DNA of 64,000 bases from Petrosia ficiformis (Eukaryota > Porifera > Demospongiae > Haplosclerida > Petrosiidae), in NCBI GenBank assembly GCA_947044365.1, contig OX345636.1, positions 10,374,001 through 10,438,000 on the forward strand. The letters are read 5' to 3'. Position numbers and translations under genes: made by a program. Under the pieces are notes generated by a model, which had not been told where the DNA came from, did not search any database, and was given only the letters and a program-made list of their open reading frames with translations. Shown here piece by piece: positions 1 to 10,780 of the stretch. How positions within the stretch are numbered: the first letter of the stretch is position 1; every line of letters starts with the position of its first letter.

Positions 1-148
1 AACAATGCGTTAAAGCACCAATGTTACTTAATAGTGACACATTTCTTTGTGAATACTGTACATAATAAACTAGACAATACAATTACATATATATAATAAG
101 ATTTATAACTCAGTGAATTTATATGGTTAATAATAACATTGAGCTTAT

Positions 149-192
<44 letters not shown>

Positions 193-329
193 TATATATA
201 TATAATTATATTTACATTAATAATTCAGAATTATAATTATAATATTATTATATAGCTATAAATTATTATCAAAACTATAAATTACTATAATATGGACAAA
301 GAAGTAATTAGCATAAATTATGCACTCAC
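1..329. repeat. AT-rich intergenic DNA with (TA)n microsatellite
   Basis: No coding signal is visible. A (TA)n tract lies at about 155-204 and is bordered by short imperfect AT palindromes. If the putative minus-strand first exon at 330-380 is real, this stretch is the start of its first intron. Confidence 0.7.
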
Positions 330-380
330 CTGATAAAATTCTTGATAAACATTTCGGTGGGCGCGGTCACTCCTTCGCAT
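330..380 (-). CDS. Possible first coding exon of a gene leaving the window on the left
   Basis: On the minus strand an ATG at 380 opens 17 codons (MRRSDRAHRNVYQEFYQ) that end in a consensus donor (CAG|gtgagt, intron from 329). Upstream, 381-560 is richer in G+C and CpG than its surroundings, with CACGT, TCGCGA and CCGCC motifs, as expected for a promoter or 5' UTR. The rest of the gene would lie beyond base 1, so no product can be named. A chance ATG-to-donor in repetitive DNA cannot be excluded; nothing in the 17 residues is diagnostic. Confidence 0.3.
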
Positions 381-1480
381 TTAATTGGAAACCTTCTCTC
401 TTTAATGGCTAGTATAGGAGATTAGTGCCACCATTTTATGGTGCACAATGCGTGACTCAGATCACGTCGCGATCACGTACCTGGAGACCACGCCCTCTCC
501 CGAACGCAAAATGGCGGTTAAGCGGGAAGGGCCTGGCAAAAGTCATGTTCTTCCACGGTTTCATAGACAATGAATGCGGTCACGTTATGATGATGTAATT
601 ATAATAAGTGTAAACTATGCAAATAGCCTCATCAATAGCCAAAGCAACAGTCCAAATTTTAGAAACAAGCATTGTCAAGCATACACCTCCAGCTAACTGA
701 CAGCATTAGTCTCGCGTAGCAAGACCCAACCCTCTGCTGTACGACGGGAAAGGTCTGGTGGAATGATATACTAGCTTTCGTCAAGTACCACCAGATTTTG
801 GACATTTATTTAGATAACCACGTGTTTGTTTAGAGGCGAGAAAACGAGAAAAATATCACGCACGTTATCAATAACTCCCGCAAGTACAATTTTAATTATC
901 ACGCGTGCTTCTTAAGGCTGTCACGGAGAGTGAAGAATTATTCCTATAATGATGATGTCACTCAACGAGAAGCAACAGATAAGGAATCAGAGCATGCCTA
1001 GTTCTGTTACATCTGCATCTACAAATGTCGTCTAGTGCTGCCTGTAGCAGCACTAGATGACAATTTGTTGGCAGTCTTAAGTGCATTGCAGCATCAATAG
1101 AAAATGATGGTGTAGACTTTGTGTCTGAGTTGGCTGTACGCTTCGTAAATGAACCAAGCAATCACCATCTGATGCAGCTAAGAAAAAAAGTCGTAGAAGT
1201 CCAAAAACTGTAGTGTTTAAATTCTGGCTTACTTGCCTAGCTAGAATTAATTTTATCACAACTGAATAGTTCAGGCCTAGGTAAGATACTACTTAGAAGT
1301 GTTTCGCCTAAAATAATTGTGATATCTTTACTTAAACAGTAAGGTACAACAACTCAAAAGTCAACATGCATCAATCAAAACATGTGTTCTAACTGGGCAT
1401 GCTCAGAAACTTCCACAAAATAATTAACACACTACATTCCTTCCCACTTATTTTACAATACATACATAATTTGATTAGAT
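381..1480. other. Unassigned region with CpG-rich patch, dispersed repeat and hairpin
   Basis: 381-560 is CpG-rich and may be a promoter for the exon at 330-380. 707-735 carries a CTCGCGTAG..AGACCCAACCCTCT motif that recurs at 57599-57625, so it is probably the end of a dispersed repeat. 1027-1063 is a near-perfect hairpin. A short plus-strand reading frame at about 1085-1219 (DGVDFVSELAVRF...VVEVQKL, stop) is open but unrecognised; it could be a decayed coding fragment. Confidence 0.4.
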
Positions 1481-1659
1481 CATTCAGCAATACTGGTCAT
1501 GATATCTTTGTGGTGGTTGACAAATTCGTTGTAGATACGGAGATGTCCGTATTTTGGTCTGTGCCGTAAATGAATCTTCTGTATTCGTTTCAGTACTCTC
1601 ATTCTGTGTGATTTCTTGATTGTGATTCGTTAAATCGGTATCAGGGTCAACTGAGCTAA

Positions 1660-2425
1660 CATTCTCTTTCAGGTACATTTGATCTTTGTGTTGCCTACAA
1701 TATGATCCATCCAATAGTCTTACTACAAATGACAAATCTCCCTTCTTAACAGTAATTACTCCTTCTATCCATTTGTCTTCATGCCTTTGTAACTCTTACC
1801 ATTACCGCCTGTCCTACTTCCAACTCTCTTTCTTTGCTTCTCCTATCATGATTCATTTTCTGGTCTCCTTGTTTGTTTTGATTGTTAACTTGACTGTTTG
1901 GTTTAACGAGATCTAATACTGTCTGTACATCACGTTTCAACATCAATGAACATGGTTTCAAGCCAGTAACTGAATGAGGTGTTGAACGATATTTAAGCAG
2001 AAAATTAGTTACGACATAGGGTTTCCCTCCTTCCTTCCTGACTTTAAGGATTTTTTAAATGTCTAAACAAATCTCTCAATAGCTTCATTGGTGGAAGGAT
2101 GATATGGTACTGATCGGATGTGCTTGACTCCATTCTCTCTGCAGAACTGTCTAAACTCCTCTGCTATGAGCTGTGGTCCATTATCTGTTGAGGTAACCCA
2201 AATATGGAAAATATATGTCTTAGAATAGTAATAGTTTTGCTGGTCGATGTTTGACTCATTTCCCATACCTCTGGGCACTTTGAGTTTGTGTCTATAGCAA
2301 GTAAGTACATTCGACCAAAGATTGAGCCAGCAAAATCAACATGGGCCCGCTGCCATGGGTTTGCAGGCCAAGACCAAGGTTGTAATGGTGAAATGGGAGG
2401 CTTATTTTTCAGTGATAAACATAGT
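1660..2425 (-). pseudogene. Decayed Ty3/gypsy-type integrase (LTR retrotransposon remnant)
   Basis: Minus-strand frames read through the integrase core and C-terminal region of a gypsy-like pol polyprotein. In order: the first catalytic Asp in an HVDFAG context (about 2330-2350), the second Asp in TDNGPQ (about 2175), the catalytic Glu in the NEAIERFV context (about 2065-2090), the post-core LDLVKP region (about 1905), a basic linker and an RLLDGS/QMYL tail (about 1675-1710). The frame changes near 2200 and again between 1960 and 2060, so the gene is broken. No LTRs or protease/reverse transcriptase region are visible nearby. Identification rests on the ordered motifs and their spacing; integrase inserts retroelement cDNA into chromosomes, but this copy cannot be functional. 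Confidence 0.8.
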
Positions 2426-2916
2426 ACAGGTAGAGATGATTTTTGTGGCTTTTCCTACGTAAGAATCAACCACTTTCTTAATTAAATTTCTCTACCAGCG
2501 AGCTATCTGCTCTGTTATACCTCACAAACAACATTTGAAAACTTCGATAAACCAAAACTGTTATAATCTCCAAGTAAAACCCAATCTATATCTGTCTCGT
2601 GATCAGGAAATTTCTTGTCTGTATTAGCCAGTATATACTCGAGACGACAGAGGGGAATTACTTTCAGATCTTTCTTTCGGTGTTTGCACTGTACAGCATA
2701 GACAAATAGATTTTACAGTGTCGTGACTCCACGCGTCATATGCGTGGGCTCATTAATCAAATGATTTGCACAAGCGCCAATGTTGGTCACGAGACTTTGG
2801 CAAGAATCGTGTAATAACCTGGAGCAACCTTTGACCCGTTAATGAATTCATAGGCAATAACTGTGCGGTGATTAGATATTTCCCGTTATATGGTATTCAA
2901 AAATTACGATTTTTAC
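2426..2916. other. Intergenic, probably more decayed retroelement
   Basis: The minus strand at about 2540-2680 has short open pieces (for example DIDWVLLGDY) that may be further upstream pol sequence from the same gypsy copy, but they are too degraded to assign. Nothing else is recognised. Confidence 0.3.
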
Positions 2917-3715
2917 AACCTTTTAGTGATTGAAATATTAATTTGTCTTGCTTTAAACAACTAGAAGTAGTAAAAACACTACAAAGAAGGATATACACAG
3001 CTTATTACTCGAATAATATCTTGATTTATAATTGTTGACAGTGTGTGTGTGTGCTGACTGTGTAAGATTATTATAGTTTATGTATATATCAGTGATTACA
3101 ATTATAAATATATAATATTATATTATAAGGTTAGTGGTGATGTACATGCACATGTCTGTGCTTCTTGACAAAATGTTTACACGAATGGACAAATTAAATA
3201 GACACATGAAACAACAACATTGTGATGATGTGACAATGAAAGACAGAAGAAATCCTTTTTTCCGTTCAATTGTAACGAAGGTCCATTTTGAACATCCGGT
3301 GATATTATACAGCACTGTAATACAGCACACAATAGCAATCTAGGTAACACACATAACATTATATATTATTGTGTACATGTACATTGACTGTATATACAGC
3401 CTATATTAATGATGCATAACATTACTATTGGACCTGTTGAAGGGTGTTCTACTGTTACTACAATACATCTTTAGGTACATAAACCTTAGAATTTGAATCA
3501 CGAACAGAATTTAAACAGAATAATAACCATTATGATTCTATCATCTCCTTCAGCACAGGACAAACATCAATTACAGCACCAGAAATAACTTAATCTCACA
3601 CACTAGCCAATATTTAATCACTGAGTATTCAGTATTTGATTGCAAGTTTAGTTGTTTACAAGAAGACAAATTTATGAGACTTTCTATTGAAGTAATATTC
3701 AATCACTAAAAGGTT
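2917..3715. mobile_element. Terminal-inverted-repeat element, ~800 bp, unclassified
   Basis: The left end (AACCTTTTAGTGATTGAA..) is matched in reverse complement by the right end (..TTCAATCACTAAAAGGTT), and the similarity extends imperfectly about 60 bp inward (ATTTGTCTT, AAACAACTA). A plus-strand frame at 3134-3343 contains a Cys/His-poor MFTRMDKLNRHMKQQH stretch, not enough to call a transposase. No clear target-site duplication was found. It is best described as a MITE or fold-back element. Confidence 0.6.
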
Positions 3716-4049
3716 AAATGGACAGTTCTGGTGATATTGCGATATCGTCAGGAACTCTGCCAAGAATTGCTGTTACTCTTGTACTTGCACTGTTAAAACC
3801 ATCTATGGTGGTCCTGATGTCATTACCTACCAGTTGCATCTCCTGTTCATCAGTTGCATCACTATGCTACTGCCTTTGACGCTTAGAAGCAGAAGAATCT
3901 GACTGATTCACATCATAAATAGTCCACTGTCTACATTTACTCTTAATTCTGAAAGGCCATATCACGTGAACCACGTGAATAGTACATGGTAATTATGGAT
4001 AGATGTCCACATAACAACATCAACTACATCGAAACTTTATAATGGATCA
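3716..4049. other. Intergenic, nothing recognised
   Basis: AT-rich sequence with a CACGTG-like repeat near 3964-3980. No open frame of note and no repeat partner identified inside the window. Confidence 0.4.
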
Positions 4050-4475
4050 TCCATTGTAAACAAAAGTGCTGAAAGGACTGTCTTGCAGATACTAAAAGAA
4101 GGACTCTGTAAATTGACAGATCATCGGTTATACAAGTTCATATTTCAATATTGCAATCATGAAACTCCTGTAGAGTCAATGTTTCATAGACCTCTAATGT
4201 CACGTTTAGATCTATTATTTCCTGATTTGGCATGACAAGTTACAAGTTTTAGAGAAGCAGTCACAGAATTTTGTTGTGGTGATACTGCCATTTCAGTACT
4301 GGCCTTTACTGGATGCCTGGATAAATCAGACAGGACCTTTGTCTTATAGATTCAGCTCAAAAGTGGAAACATCATTCACCACTATGTGGATTACATTATT
4401 TGTAGAGCATTTAGATCATTTGAGTTTTCCCTCCAACCTGATGGAACTGGATGTCTGGTCAATCCTTATTTTACC
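4050..4475 (+). pseudogene. Second gypsy-type integrase fragment, with GPY/F-like tail
   Basis: The plus strand reads the end of an integrase core (SAERTV context, holding the catalytic Glu), then a KEGL segment, a phenylalanine/tyrosine-rich stretch and the RLDLLFPDL motif typical of the region following the core. After a stop at about 4234 and frame changes, it continues into GPLSYRF and an HHYVDYI segment, matching the layout of the GPY/F module at the C-terminus of many Ty3/gypsy integrases. It is on the opposite strand to the remnant at 1660-2425 and differs in sequence, so it is a separate insertion. It is broken by stops and frameshifts. Confidence 0.75.
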
Positions 4476-4607
4476 AGATCCTCAAAAAGCTAGACACTGC
4501 CAAAATGTTCAAACAGATTTGAATCATCACTTTAACTGGGGAGGTATATGTGGGGATCTGTACTACAGATAACAATGGAACAATCTACATGAACAATAAT
4601 ACATATA

Positions 4608-5169
4608 CTGTAAATCCCATAATGTTAACGGTCCATTAATGTTAACGAGAAGTTGATTTTTAATGGTCGTTATAATTTAAGTAAAGTTTGCGCTTGTGCA
4701 GATAAAAAACACATTGTCTAAGCCAAGTAAAGATGTCTAACTGTCGTTGGTTGACACCAGCCAGGTCCTCCACTACCAGTCTATCTTTCTTGCCAGATCC
4801 CAGTGGAGATGGGTGTTGGAGTCAATGGAGACTTTAAACAAATGATGAAAGCTTCGTTTTCAAGATGGTACGCAGATGAAGTGAGAGTAGCTATGGATGA
4901 AGGAAAGTCTGTGAGCGATATCAAGGTGGATCTTAGAGCTTCGGTGATAAAGCCCTTGCATGCTAACTGGGTGATGTGATTTCAGCTATCTCCACACTAT
5001 CTGACAAGAAAGAAACTCTAAAGAAACCTTTTGAAAAAATTGGCATTTCTGAAATTTTGGAAAATGAAAATCCTTAAAAAATGAAAATCGTTAACATAAA
5101 TGTTCGTTAAACCCTTACACATTCATAAAACGTTAAATATAATGGTCGTTAACATTATGAGATTTACAG
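4608..5169. mobile_element. pogo/Tigger-like DNA transposon remnant
   Basis: Terminal inverted repeats begin CTGTAAATCCCATAATGTTAACG and end with the near reverse complement CGTTAACATTATGAGATTTACAG; TA dinucleotides flank both ends (4606-4607, 5170-5171), the Tc1/mariner superfamily signature. Inside, the plus strand at about 4800-5070 reads VNGDFKQMMKASFSRWYADE, then SVIKPLHANWV, then EKIGISEILENE in shifted frames, resembling the C-terminal part of pogo-family transposases after the DDE core. The catalytic region is missing, so the copy is non-autonomous. GTTAAC motifs recur through both termini. Confidence 0.75.
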
Positions 5170-6139
5170 TAGGTCTTTTTTGTCCATTGTTACAGTACAA
5201 TTTGTGTTATTTGTCTCTCTTATCAGTCTTAATCTCTCTGTGTATCAGTCTTAATGTCTATAAGCTAATTAATAGCTCTGTTAATAGTGTTTTTTAACTG
5301 AATAAAATTTCTTCAGTCATTACAGTAATAAATTTACACTTTTATAAAGAAAGGATGTGATATTCAATACAATATTAAATGTATATATAATTGGAAAAGA
5401 ATCATTATTCACACATGACAAATAATTGTTCCTGGTATTATACATATAACATGTATGTACAAGAAGGGAGGAGGATTTAGCAGCCCTGTTCCCCAATTTC
5501 AACTCTTTGATTTCTCCGATTTCCCCACCCATTCTGTAAAAATAATATTATTATTTAAAATTTTCCAAACAATCAACTACGTGTCATCTTAGTATAAATT
5601 CATTTGTACTTGTGTGTGTAGGAATGTGTATGTAGAAATATGATTTTGTAAATGTCCTGTAGTGTAAGCACAGAAGAACTTAGTCGCGACACCGCCCATT
5701 CTCTTGAGTAAAACAGTTTTTTGGCTAGAAGTGAACATCATGGCATAAACTAAGAGACAGTGCTCGATGTTTAGCAGCCCCTATTGAAATTGTACGAGTG
5801 ATGCTTTGATAGTAATAGCCTTCAAATTTGACAAGATGACTTGTGTTTCCATGTACTCAGGAGTCTTCTGAAAGTTAACTGTGAAATGGTAACTGTACAT
5901 TGTCATAGCTTTAAAATGGAAACGTTTTTAGATTTTTGCTGATCATTGTAGCTACAATTTGAAGTGCCAATGCTCATAAGGTTTAGTAACAGACAGACAA
6001 ACAGAAAAAAAACAATCAATTGATTGTTATGATTAGTGTATTCACAGTGAGAATTAGATTATGATAACCAGACTTTGTGTAAACGTTTATAATAATAATA
6101 ATTATAAAACTATCTCATTTCAAAGCCAACAGAGTCACA
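5170..6139. other. Intergenic, upstream of the beta-helix gene
   Basis: No gene is recognised. A minus-strand frame at 5320-5532 (MGGEIGEIKELKLGN..) follows an acceptor-like tttacag and could be an exon or a repeat fragment, without further support. 6001-6139 is AT-rich, ending with the start of the gene at 6140; no clear TATA box or initiator can be singled out. Confidence 0.4.
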
Positions 6140-9100
6140 ATGTTGAGTCTTATTCTTCTACTCTTCAGTTTCATCACAATTTCTTCAAGTTTGGTGATAG
6201 AGGTTGATGGCAAGTATTCTGACAACCCCACCTGTCTACAGCAGATGGGACCACCATGCCACTCACTAGAATATGTAGCTGAACATATGTCCAACAGCAG
6301 TAGCCTCACAGTGTTAATTACTGCTTCCTCTCTTACTGTACACAATGTGGTGAAATTTATTAATATAAGTCACATCAATATTACTGGCTATAATAAAATT
6401 TCTCCTGAAATTACATGTGCAACCAGTGTGAATAGGGATAGTGATGGTGCAGCACTTATCTTCTTTAACTGTTCTAGCGTGATGGTTTCTGGATTCACTG
6501 TATCTAACTGTGGAGGTAGAGAAACTAACAGTTTGTCTGTTCAGAGTGTTTTGATGAAATCAATTAAAAATATCATTATAAAAGAAATCACAGTAACTAA
6601 TGGAACTGGGCAAGGACTTTCACTCCAGAATGTTAAAGGTCAAGTATCTATTCTGAGTAGTAACTTTTCATATAATAGACACATGCCTTATAATGATTAT
6701 CAAGGGGGTGTTGGAGGTTTGCTCATCCTCTACAATTCTACAAACACAGGTGAGTATGTCACACAAGTAACTTACACTATAGCAAATTGCACATTCATCA
6801 ACAATGCTGCAAATTTCAAAGTTTGGAATGCAAATTCCAATCATGGTGGGGGTTTGAGTCTTCTTCTATCGAATTGCAATGACGTTGCCATTTTAGTAAC
6901 AATGTGCCATTTTTCTCAAAACAAAGCTGTGTTTGCTGGTGGCTTATCTGTTATGCACACTGCACAGCAACAACGAAACAGAATTATAATAGAAGATACA
7001 ATATTTTATAATAATGTCGCTACTTATGCTGGAGGTGGAGCTGATATCGGTTTTCTAAGTGATAACCACAACAAATATCCCAACGACACTACAGTTATGT
7101 TTCATAACTGTTCGTTTACTAACAACAAAGCAAGCTTTGGTGGTGGGGCAGGTATATATGTCACAGCTGCCAATGCAGAATTAAATGATGCACTAGGTAA
7201 CAACATAACATTTACAAACTGTTGGTTTCAAAATAATACTGCTGATGGAGGAGCTGCTATAGATATTAGCCATGTACGACTGTACAAAATCGGAAATGTA
7301 TTTATAAGTGATATTTTTTTTAGTGATTGTAGTTTTATCAGTAACATTGCTGGCAGCCTTATTCCTTACCAAGAGAGTAATAATACCATTCAAGGTGGGA
7401 TAATTTTTATATCAGATATATGTGCTACATTCACAAATCAAATCACATTTCAAAATAACGAAGGTGCAGCTCTGTATGTTTCTTCCTCTACTATCAAATT
7501 TCATCACTCAAATGTAAACTTTTACAGCAATATTGGAAGTGCCATATTACTTGTTGGAAATGCTTATCTCGAAATAAATGAATTTAACAACTTCACTTTT
7601 ATAGAGAATACAGCTTTATATGGTGGAGCAATTCGTGCTATACAACTACAGAATCGCAATAATTTGTATTTAGAAAGGTGCTTTGTCAAACCAGTTCCTG
7701 TTCACAATATTAATACAAGTTTTTATTTTGCTAATAACAATGCTACTACAGGGATTGGAGATGATATGTTTATATACAACTTACTTCCTTGTTTCGACTT
7801 TTGTGGCACAAATGACTATGATTTTAATGTTTCCATGCTTTTCACCAGAAATTGCATCGGAACATTCACTTTTACAAATCAATCGGTTGCTACAACTCCT
7901 TTTAAACTTAAAGCTAAGTCACCCATTTTCCTCTATCCTGGAGTAGAGCACAAATTAGAATTACAACAATTAGATCAGTTTTCATCTGATGTTGGAAAGA
8001 TATTTCCAGTGACGGCCAATATTATAAATGGCAGTGCACATATTGCATCAGGCCATGTAATTGCTTTTAATAATAGCATTCGGATTCTTGGTACACCAAA
8101 CACTACATCCACTTTAATCATTGAAACTAACATCCTTACAACAATCAAAGTTGCTATAGAAGTCATCATGTCAGACTGTTCACCTGGTTTTGTGTTTAAT
8201 AGAGAAAATCAAAGCTGTCAGTGCTCTGCATGGAATGATAATACTAGTTACAATGGAATACCATATTGTAAGCACGAAGCTTTGTTAAATATTGGATTTT
8301 GGGCTGGGTATCTAAACAATAGGGAAGATGTTTTTGTAACAGGTGTATGTTTAAATGAATTGTGCAATTTTAAACGAAAATCTGCTCATTTGGGTCACCA
8401 TCATTTACCATATAATAGAAGTAGTTTGGAAACTGATATTTGTGGCACTACTCGACATGGAGTATTATGTTCAGAGTGTAATGAACATTATACTCTTTAT
8501 TATCACTCTCCTTCCTTTACTTGTGGCAGGGAAACCAAATGTCATGTTGGTTTTGTTTTGTATTTCATATCAGAATTAGTGCCAGTTACAATTCTGTTCT
8601 TGTTAATTCTATTCTTTAATGTACATCTCACTTCCGGTGCTTTATATACCTTAATCTTGTATGCTCAGTTCCTTGATGTACTCACAATTAATGGATTCGG
8701 TGTAATTGAAGTAAACAGCTCATTACTGGCCATGTTTCATGTGTTCAGCTTCATTTACGGATGGGCTGATCTCAGCTTCTTCAACATTGAACAATTATCA
8801 TTTTGTGTGTGGAAAGGAGCCACAATGATGGACTATTTCATGCTAAAGTATGCCACCACAATATATGCTTTGTTGCTTGTAATCAGCACAGTCAGTGCAC
8901 TTAAAATGTACTCATTCTATGCTTGTATTAAACTATGTAATAAATGTGGAAGACGGAATATACGTCACTCAATAGTGAACGGTTTATCAGCTTTTCTTGT
9001 ACTTTGTTATTTTCAATGTGTACATGTGACCTTTGATGTTCTCATGCCTGTTGCTCTGAAAAAAGCTGGTGGAGATATTGTAATGAAAGTTGCTTTATTT

Positions 9101-9838
9101 CAAGGAGAGCTTGAGTATATGAGTGTCCAGCATTTAAAATATGTTATTCCAGCTATTTTATTTGCAGTGGTTATTATTCTTCCCCCACCATTGCTTTTAA
9201 TATGCGAACCACTTACAATAAAATTTGGTGGCAAATATAACATCAAGATAAAGTCAACAAGTCTTTTGAAAATACGGATAATCCTCAAACCTTTTCTTGA
9301 TTCGTTTCAAGGATGTTTCAAAGATAGTTTCCGAGTTTTTGCAGGTTTATTTTTTGTTTATCGATTTGCACTACTATTTTTTAAAGTTATTGCTGCCAAC
9401 ATTCCAGACTACTATACATATGTGATAACGCTTCTTACATTTATAATTACCATCCATTTTATGGTGCAACCATTCAACACAAAATGGCACAACAAACTTG
9501 ATTTGTTTCTGCTAATTAATCTCCAACTTGTTACTATGTTCACAGTTATAAACTATTATTCATACAATGCTGAACACAACAAAAATAGAACAAACATCAT
9601 TGCTGCAATACAATTAATCCTCATCACGTTACCATTGGTATACTTTGCTGGCTATTGTGTGTACCACATTGGCTTCAAGTTTAAGCAGTTTCGTGTATTT
9701 TATGAGAAGTTGTGTAACAAGAGCAAAGAGTTAGATTTTGTTGCTGAGGAAGAAATTTTTGATCGTCTCGACGAGGAAGAAGAGGAACAGTACGCATCAC
9801 CCGATATATATGGAACGTTCATAAATAAGATCGAATGA
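6140..9838 (+). CDS. Large beta-helix, multi-pass membrane protein (receptor-like)
   Basis: A single 1232-codon exon. Residues 1-18 are a hydrophobic signal peptide (MLSLILLLFSFITISSS). About 60-620 is a parallel beta-helix-like ectodomain: many repeats built on CxFxNNxAxxGGG or FxxNxA, as in pectate-lyase-fold and chlamydial Pmp-type repeats, dense in N-glycosylation sequons. About 685-810 is a cysteine-rich module (CSPGFVF..CQC, then CxxCNEHY..C). From about 803 to 1195 there are roughly seven or eight hydrophobic helices, then an acidic cytoplasmic tail (FDRLDEEEEE). I know such proteins as large uncharacterised families in sponges and other invertebrates; function is unknown. The layout implies a cell-surface protein that binds something with its beta-helix. 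The ATG at 6140 is chosen because it directly starts the signal peptide. Absence of introns may reflect retroposition. Confidence 0.85.
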   Translation: MLSLILLLFSFITISSSLVIEVDGKYSDNPTCLQQMGPPCHSLEYVAEHMSNSSSLTVLITASSLTVHNVVKFINISHINITGYNKISPEITCATSVNRDSDGAALIFFNCSSVMVSGFTVSNCGGRETNSLSVQSVLMKSIKNIIIKEITVTNGTGQGLSLQNVKGQVSILSSNFSYNRHMPYNDYQGGVGGLLILYNSTNTGEYVTQVTYTIANCTFINNAANFKVWNANSNHGGGLSLLLSNCNDVAILVTMCHFSQNKAVFAGGLSVMHTAQQQRNRIIIEDTIFYNNVATYAGGGADIGFLSDNHNKYPNDTTVMFHNCSFTNNKASFGGGAGIYVTAANAELNDALGNNITFTNCWFQNNTADGGAAIDISHVRLYKIGNVFISDIFFSDCSFISNIAGSLIPYQESNNTIQGGIIFISDICATFTNQITFQNNEGAALYVSSSTIKFHHSNVNFYSNIGSAILLVGNAYLEINEFNNFTFIENTALYGGAIRAIQLQNRNNLYLERCFVKPVPVHNINTSFYFANNNATTGIGDDMFIYNLLPCFDFCGTNDYDFNVSMLFTRNCIGTFTFTNQSVATTPFKLKAKSPIFLYPGVEHKLELQQLDQFSSDVGKIFPVTANIINGSAHIASGHVIAFNNSIRILGTPNTTSTLIIETNILTTIKVAIEVIMSDCSPGFVFNRENQSCQCSAWNDNTSYNGIPYCKHEALLNIGFWAGYLNNREDVFVTGVCLNELCNFKRKSAHLGHHHLPYNRSSLETDICGTTRHGVLCSECNEHYTLYYHSPSFTCGRETKCHVGFVLYFISELVPVTILFLLILFFNVHLTSGALYTLILYAQFLDVLTINGFGVIEVNSSLLAMFHVFSFIYGWADLSFFNIEQLSFCVWKGATMMDYFMLKYATTIYALLLVISTVSALKMYSFYACIKLCNKCGRRNIRHSIVNGLSAFLVLCYFQCVHVTFDVLMPVALKKAGGDIVMKVALFQGELEYMSVQHLKYVIPAILFAVVIILPPPLLLICEPLTIKFGGKYNIKIKSTSLLKIRIILKPFLDSFQGCFKDSFRVFAGLFFVYRFALLFFKVIAANIPDYYTYVITLLTFIITIHFMVQPFNTKWHNKLDLFLLINLQLVTMFTVINYYSYNAEHNKNRTNIIAAIQLILITLPLVYFAGYCVYHIGFKFKQFRVFYEKLCNKSKELDFVAEEEIFDRLDEEEEEQYASPDIYGTFINKIE

Positions 9839-10620
9839 AGCAAGTACTCTTTTTTATCAATAATAATTCATATCTGAATTTTCTTTACTTTTACTATTGA
9901 TTTTTATTATTACTATATCAACATCAGATAATGATTCTACTATAGTGTATAGAGTAGAATAATAATTATTATCTGGTGAGTATCTAAGGAATAACTGTTT
10001 CTTACAGTCACTCTCTGTTTACTTATTTTAAATCAAATTTTTGAATTCAGTTTTGCTATATACTATAACAATTTGATAACATTTAGGAAAAGTTTATTTT
10101 AATGTATAAATAACACGTATAACTTGTAGTTTCAGTGTCATTATTGTTTGTTATTTATATAGTAATAATTTGGCCATGAATTGACTACCAATGTGAATTT
10201 AATATATCAGATGACTAGTTTATTCAACTACATCAACCTATCTGCTGTTCAAGTCATGTTGTCCTCGCAACCTATTTTTTATAGTTTCAAAACCACTCAA
10301 AATACAAAAAAAAACTATACTTGAATTCATATTACACTAAAATTGCTAAATTTGCTGCAATGTAAAACACAATCCTATTGGGAGGCAGATTCCAATCATG
10401 GAGTCTACTAAAATGACATTATGAACTAGTAAGAATATGCTTCTTTGCTTAAAAAAGATGTTGTTAGCCAGTAATAATGTTGGAGCACTTTGTGATTTAT
10501 AACGGTTGATTTTCAGAATAACACAGTAGCTACGTATACAGTCTAGGAGCTGATAGATTTATGTACAACTTAAGTCACTACAAACTGCATTGGTATATTC
10601 AACTTCATAAATCAATTAAA
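9839..10620. other. Intergenic, nothing recognised
   Basis: AT-rich sequence downstream of the beta-helix gene. A short palindromic AT hairpin surrounds 9930-9975 (ATAATGATTCTACTATA.. / ..TAGAGTAGAATAATAATTATT). No gene or classified repeat is visible. Confidence 0.4.
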
Positions 10621-10780
10621 GCTCTACAGCTCATTTTAAAATGTAGTCACCAATGTTACTTTAAATACGAATTACAACAATGAGATCAGTTTTTGTGTGC
10701 TGTAAGAATTTTTCCATTGGTAGCTAAAATTAGAAATGGCAATTCAACTAGTCAAAAGTTAGTAGTTGGTGGCAAGAACA
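10621..10780 (+). pseudogene. Decayed paralogue fragment of the beta-helix membrane protein
   Basis: The plus strand at 10663-10745 reads KYELQQ, stop, DQFLCAVRIFPLVAKIRNGNS. This lines up with KLELQQLDQFSSDVGKIFPVTANIINGS at 7952-8030 of the intact gene just upstream, with matching order and only small spacing changes. Just before it, 10630-10660 shows the preceding S-P segment in another frame. It is therefore a short relic of a tandem duplicate, carrying stops and frameshifts. Nothing of the signal peptide or membrane region remains recognisable. Confidence 0.7.
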
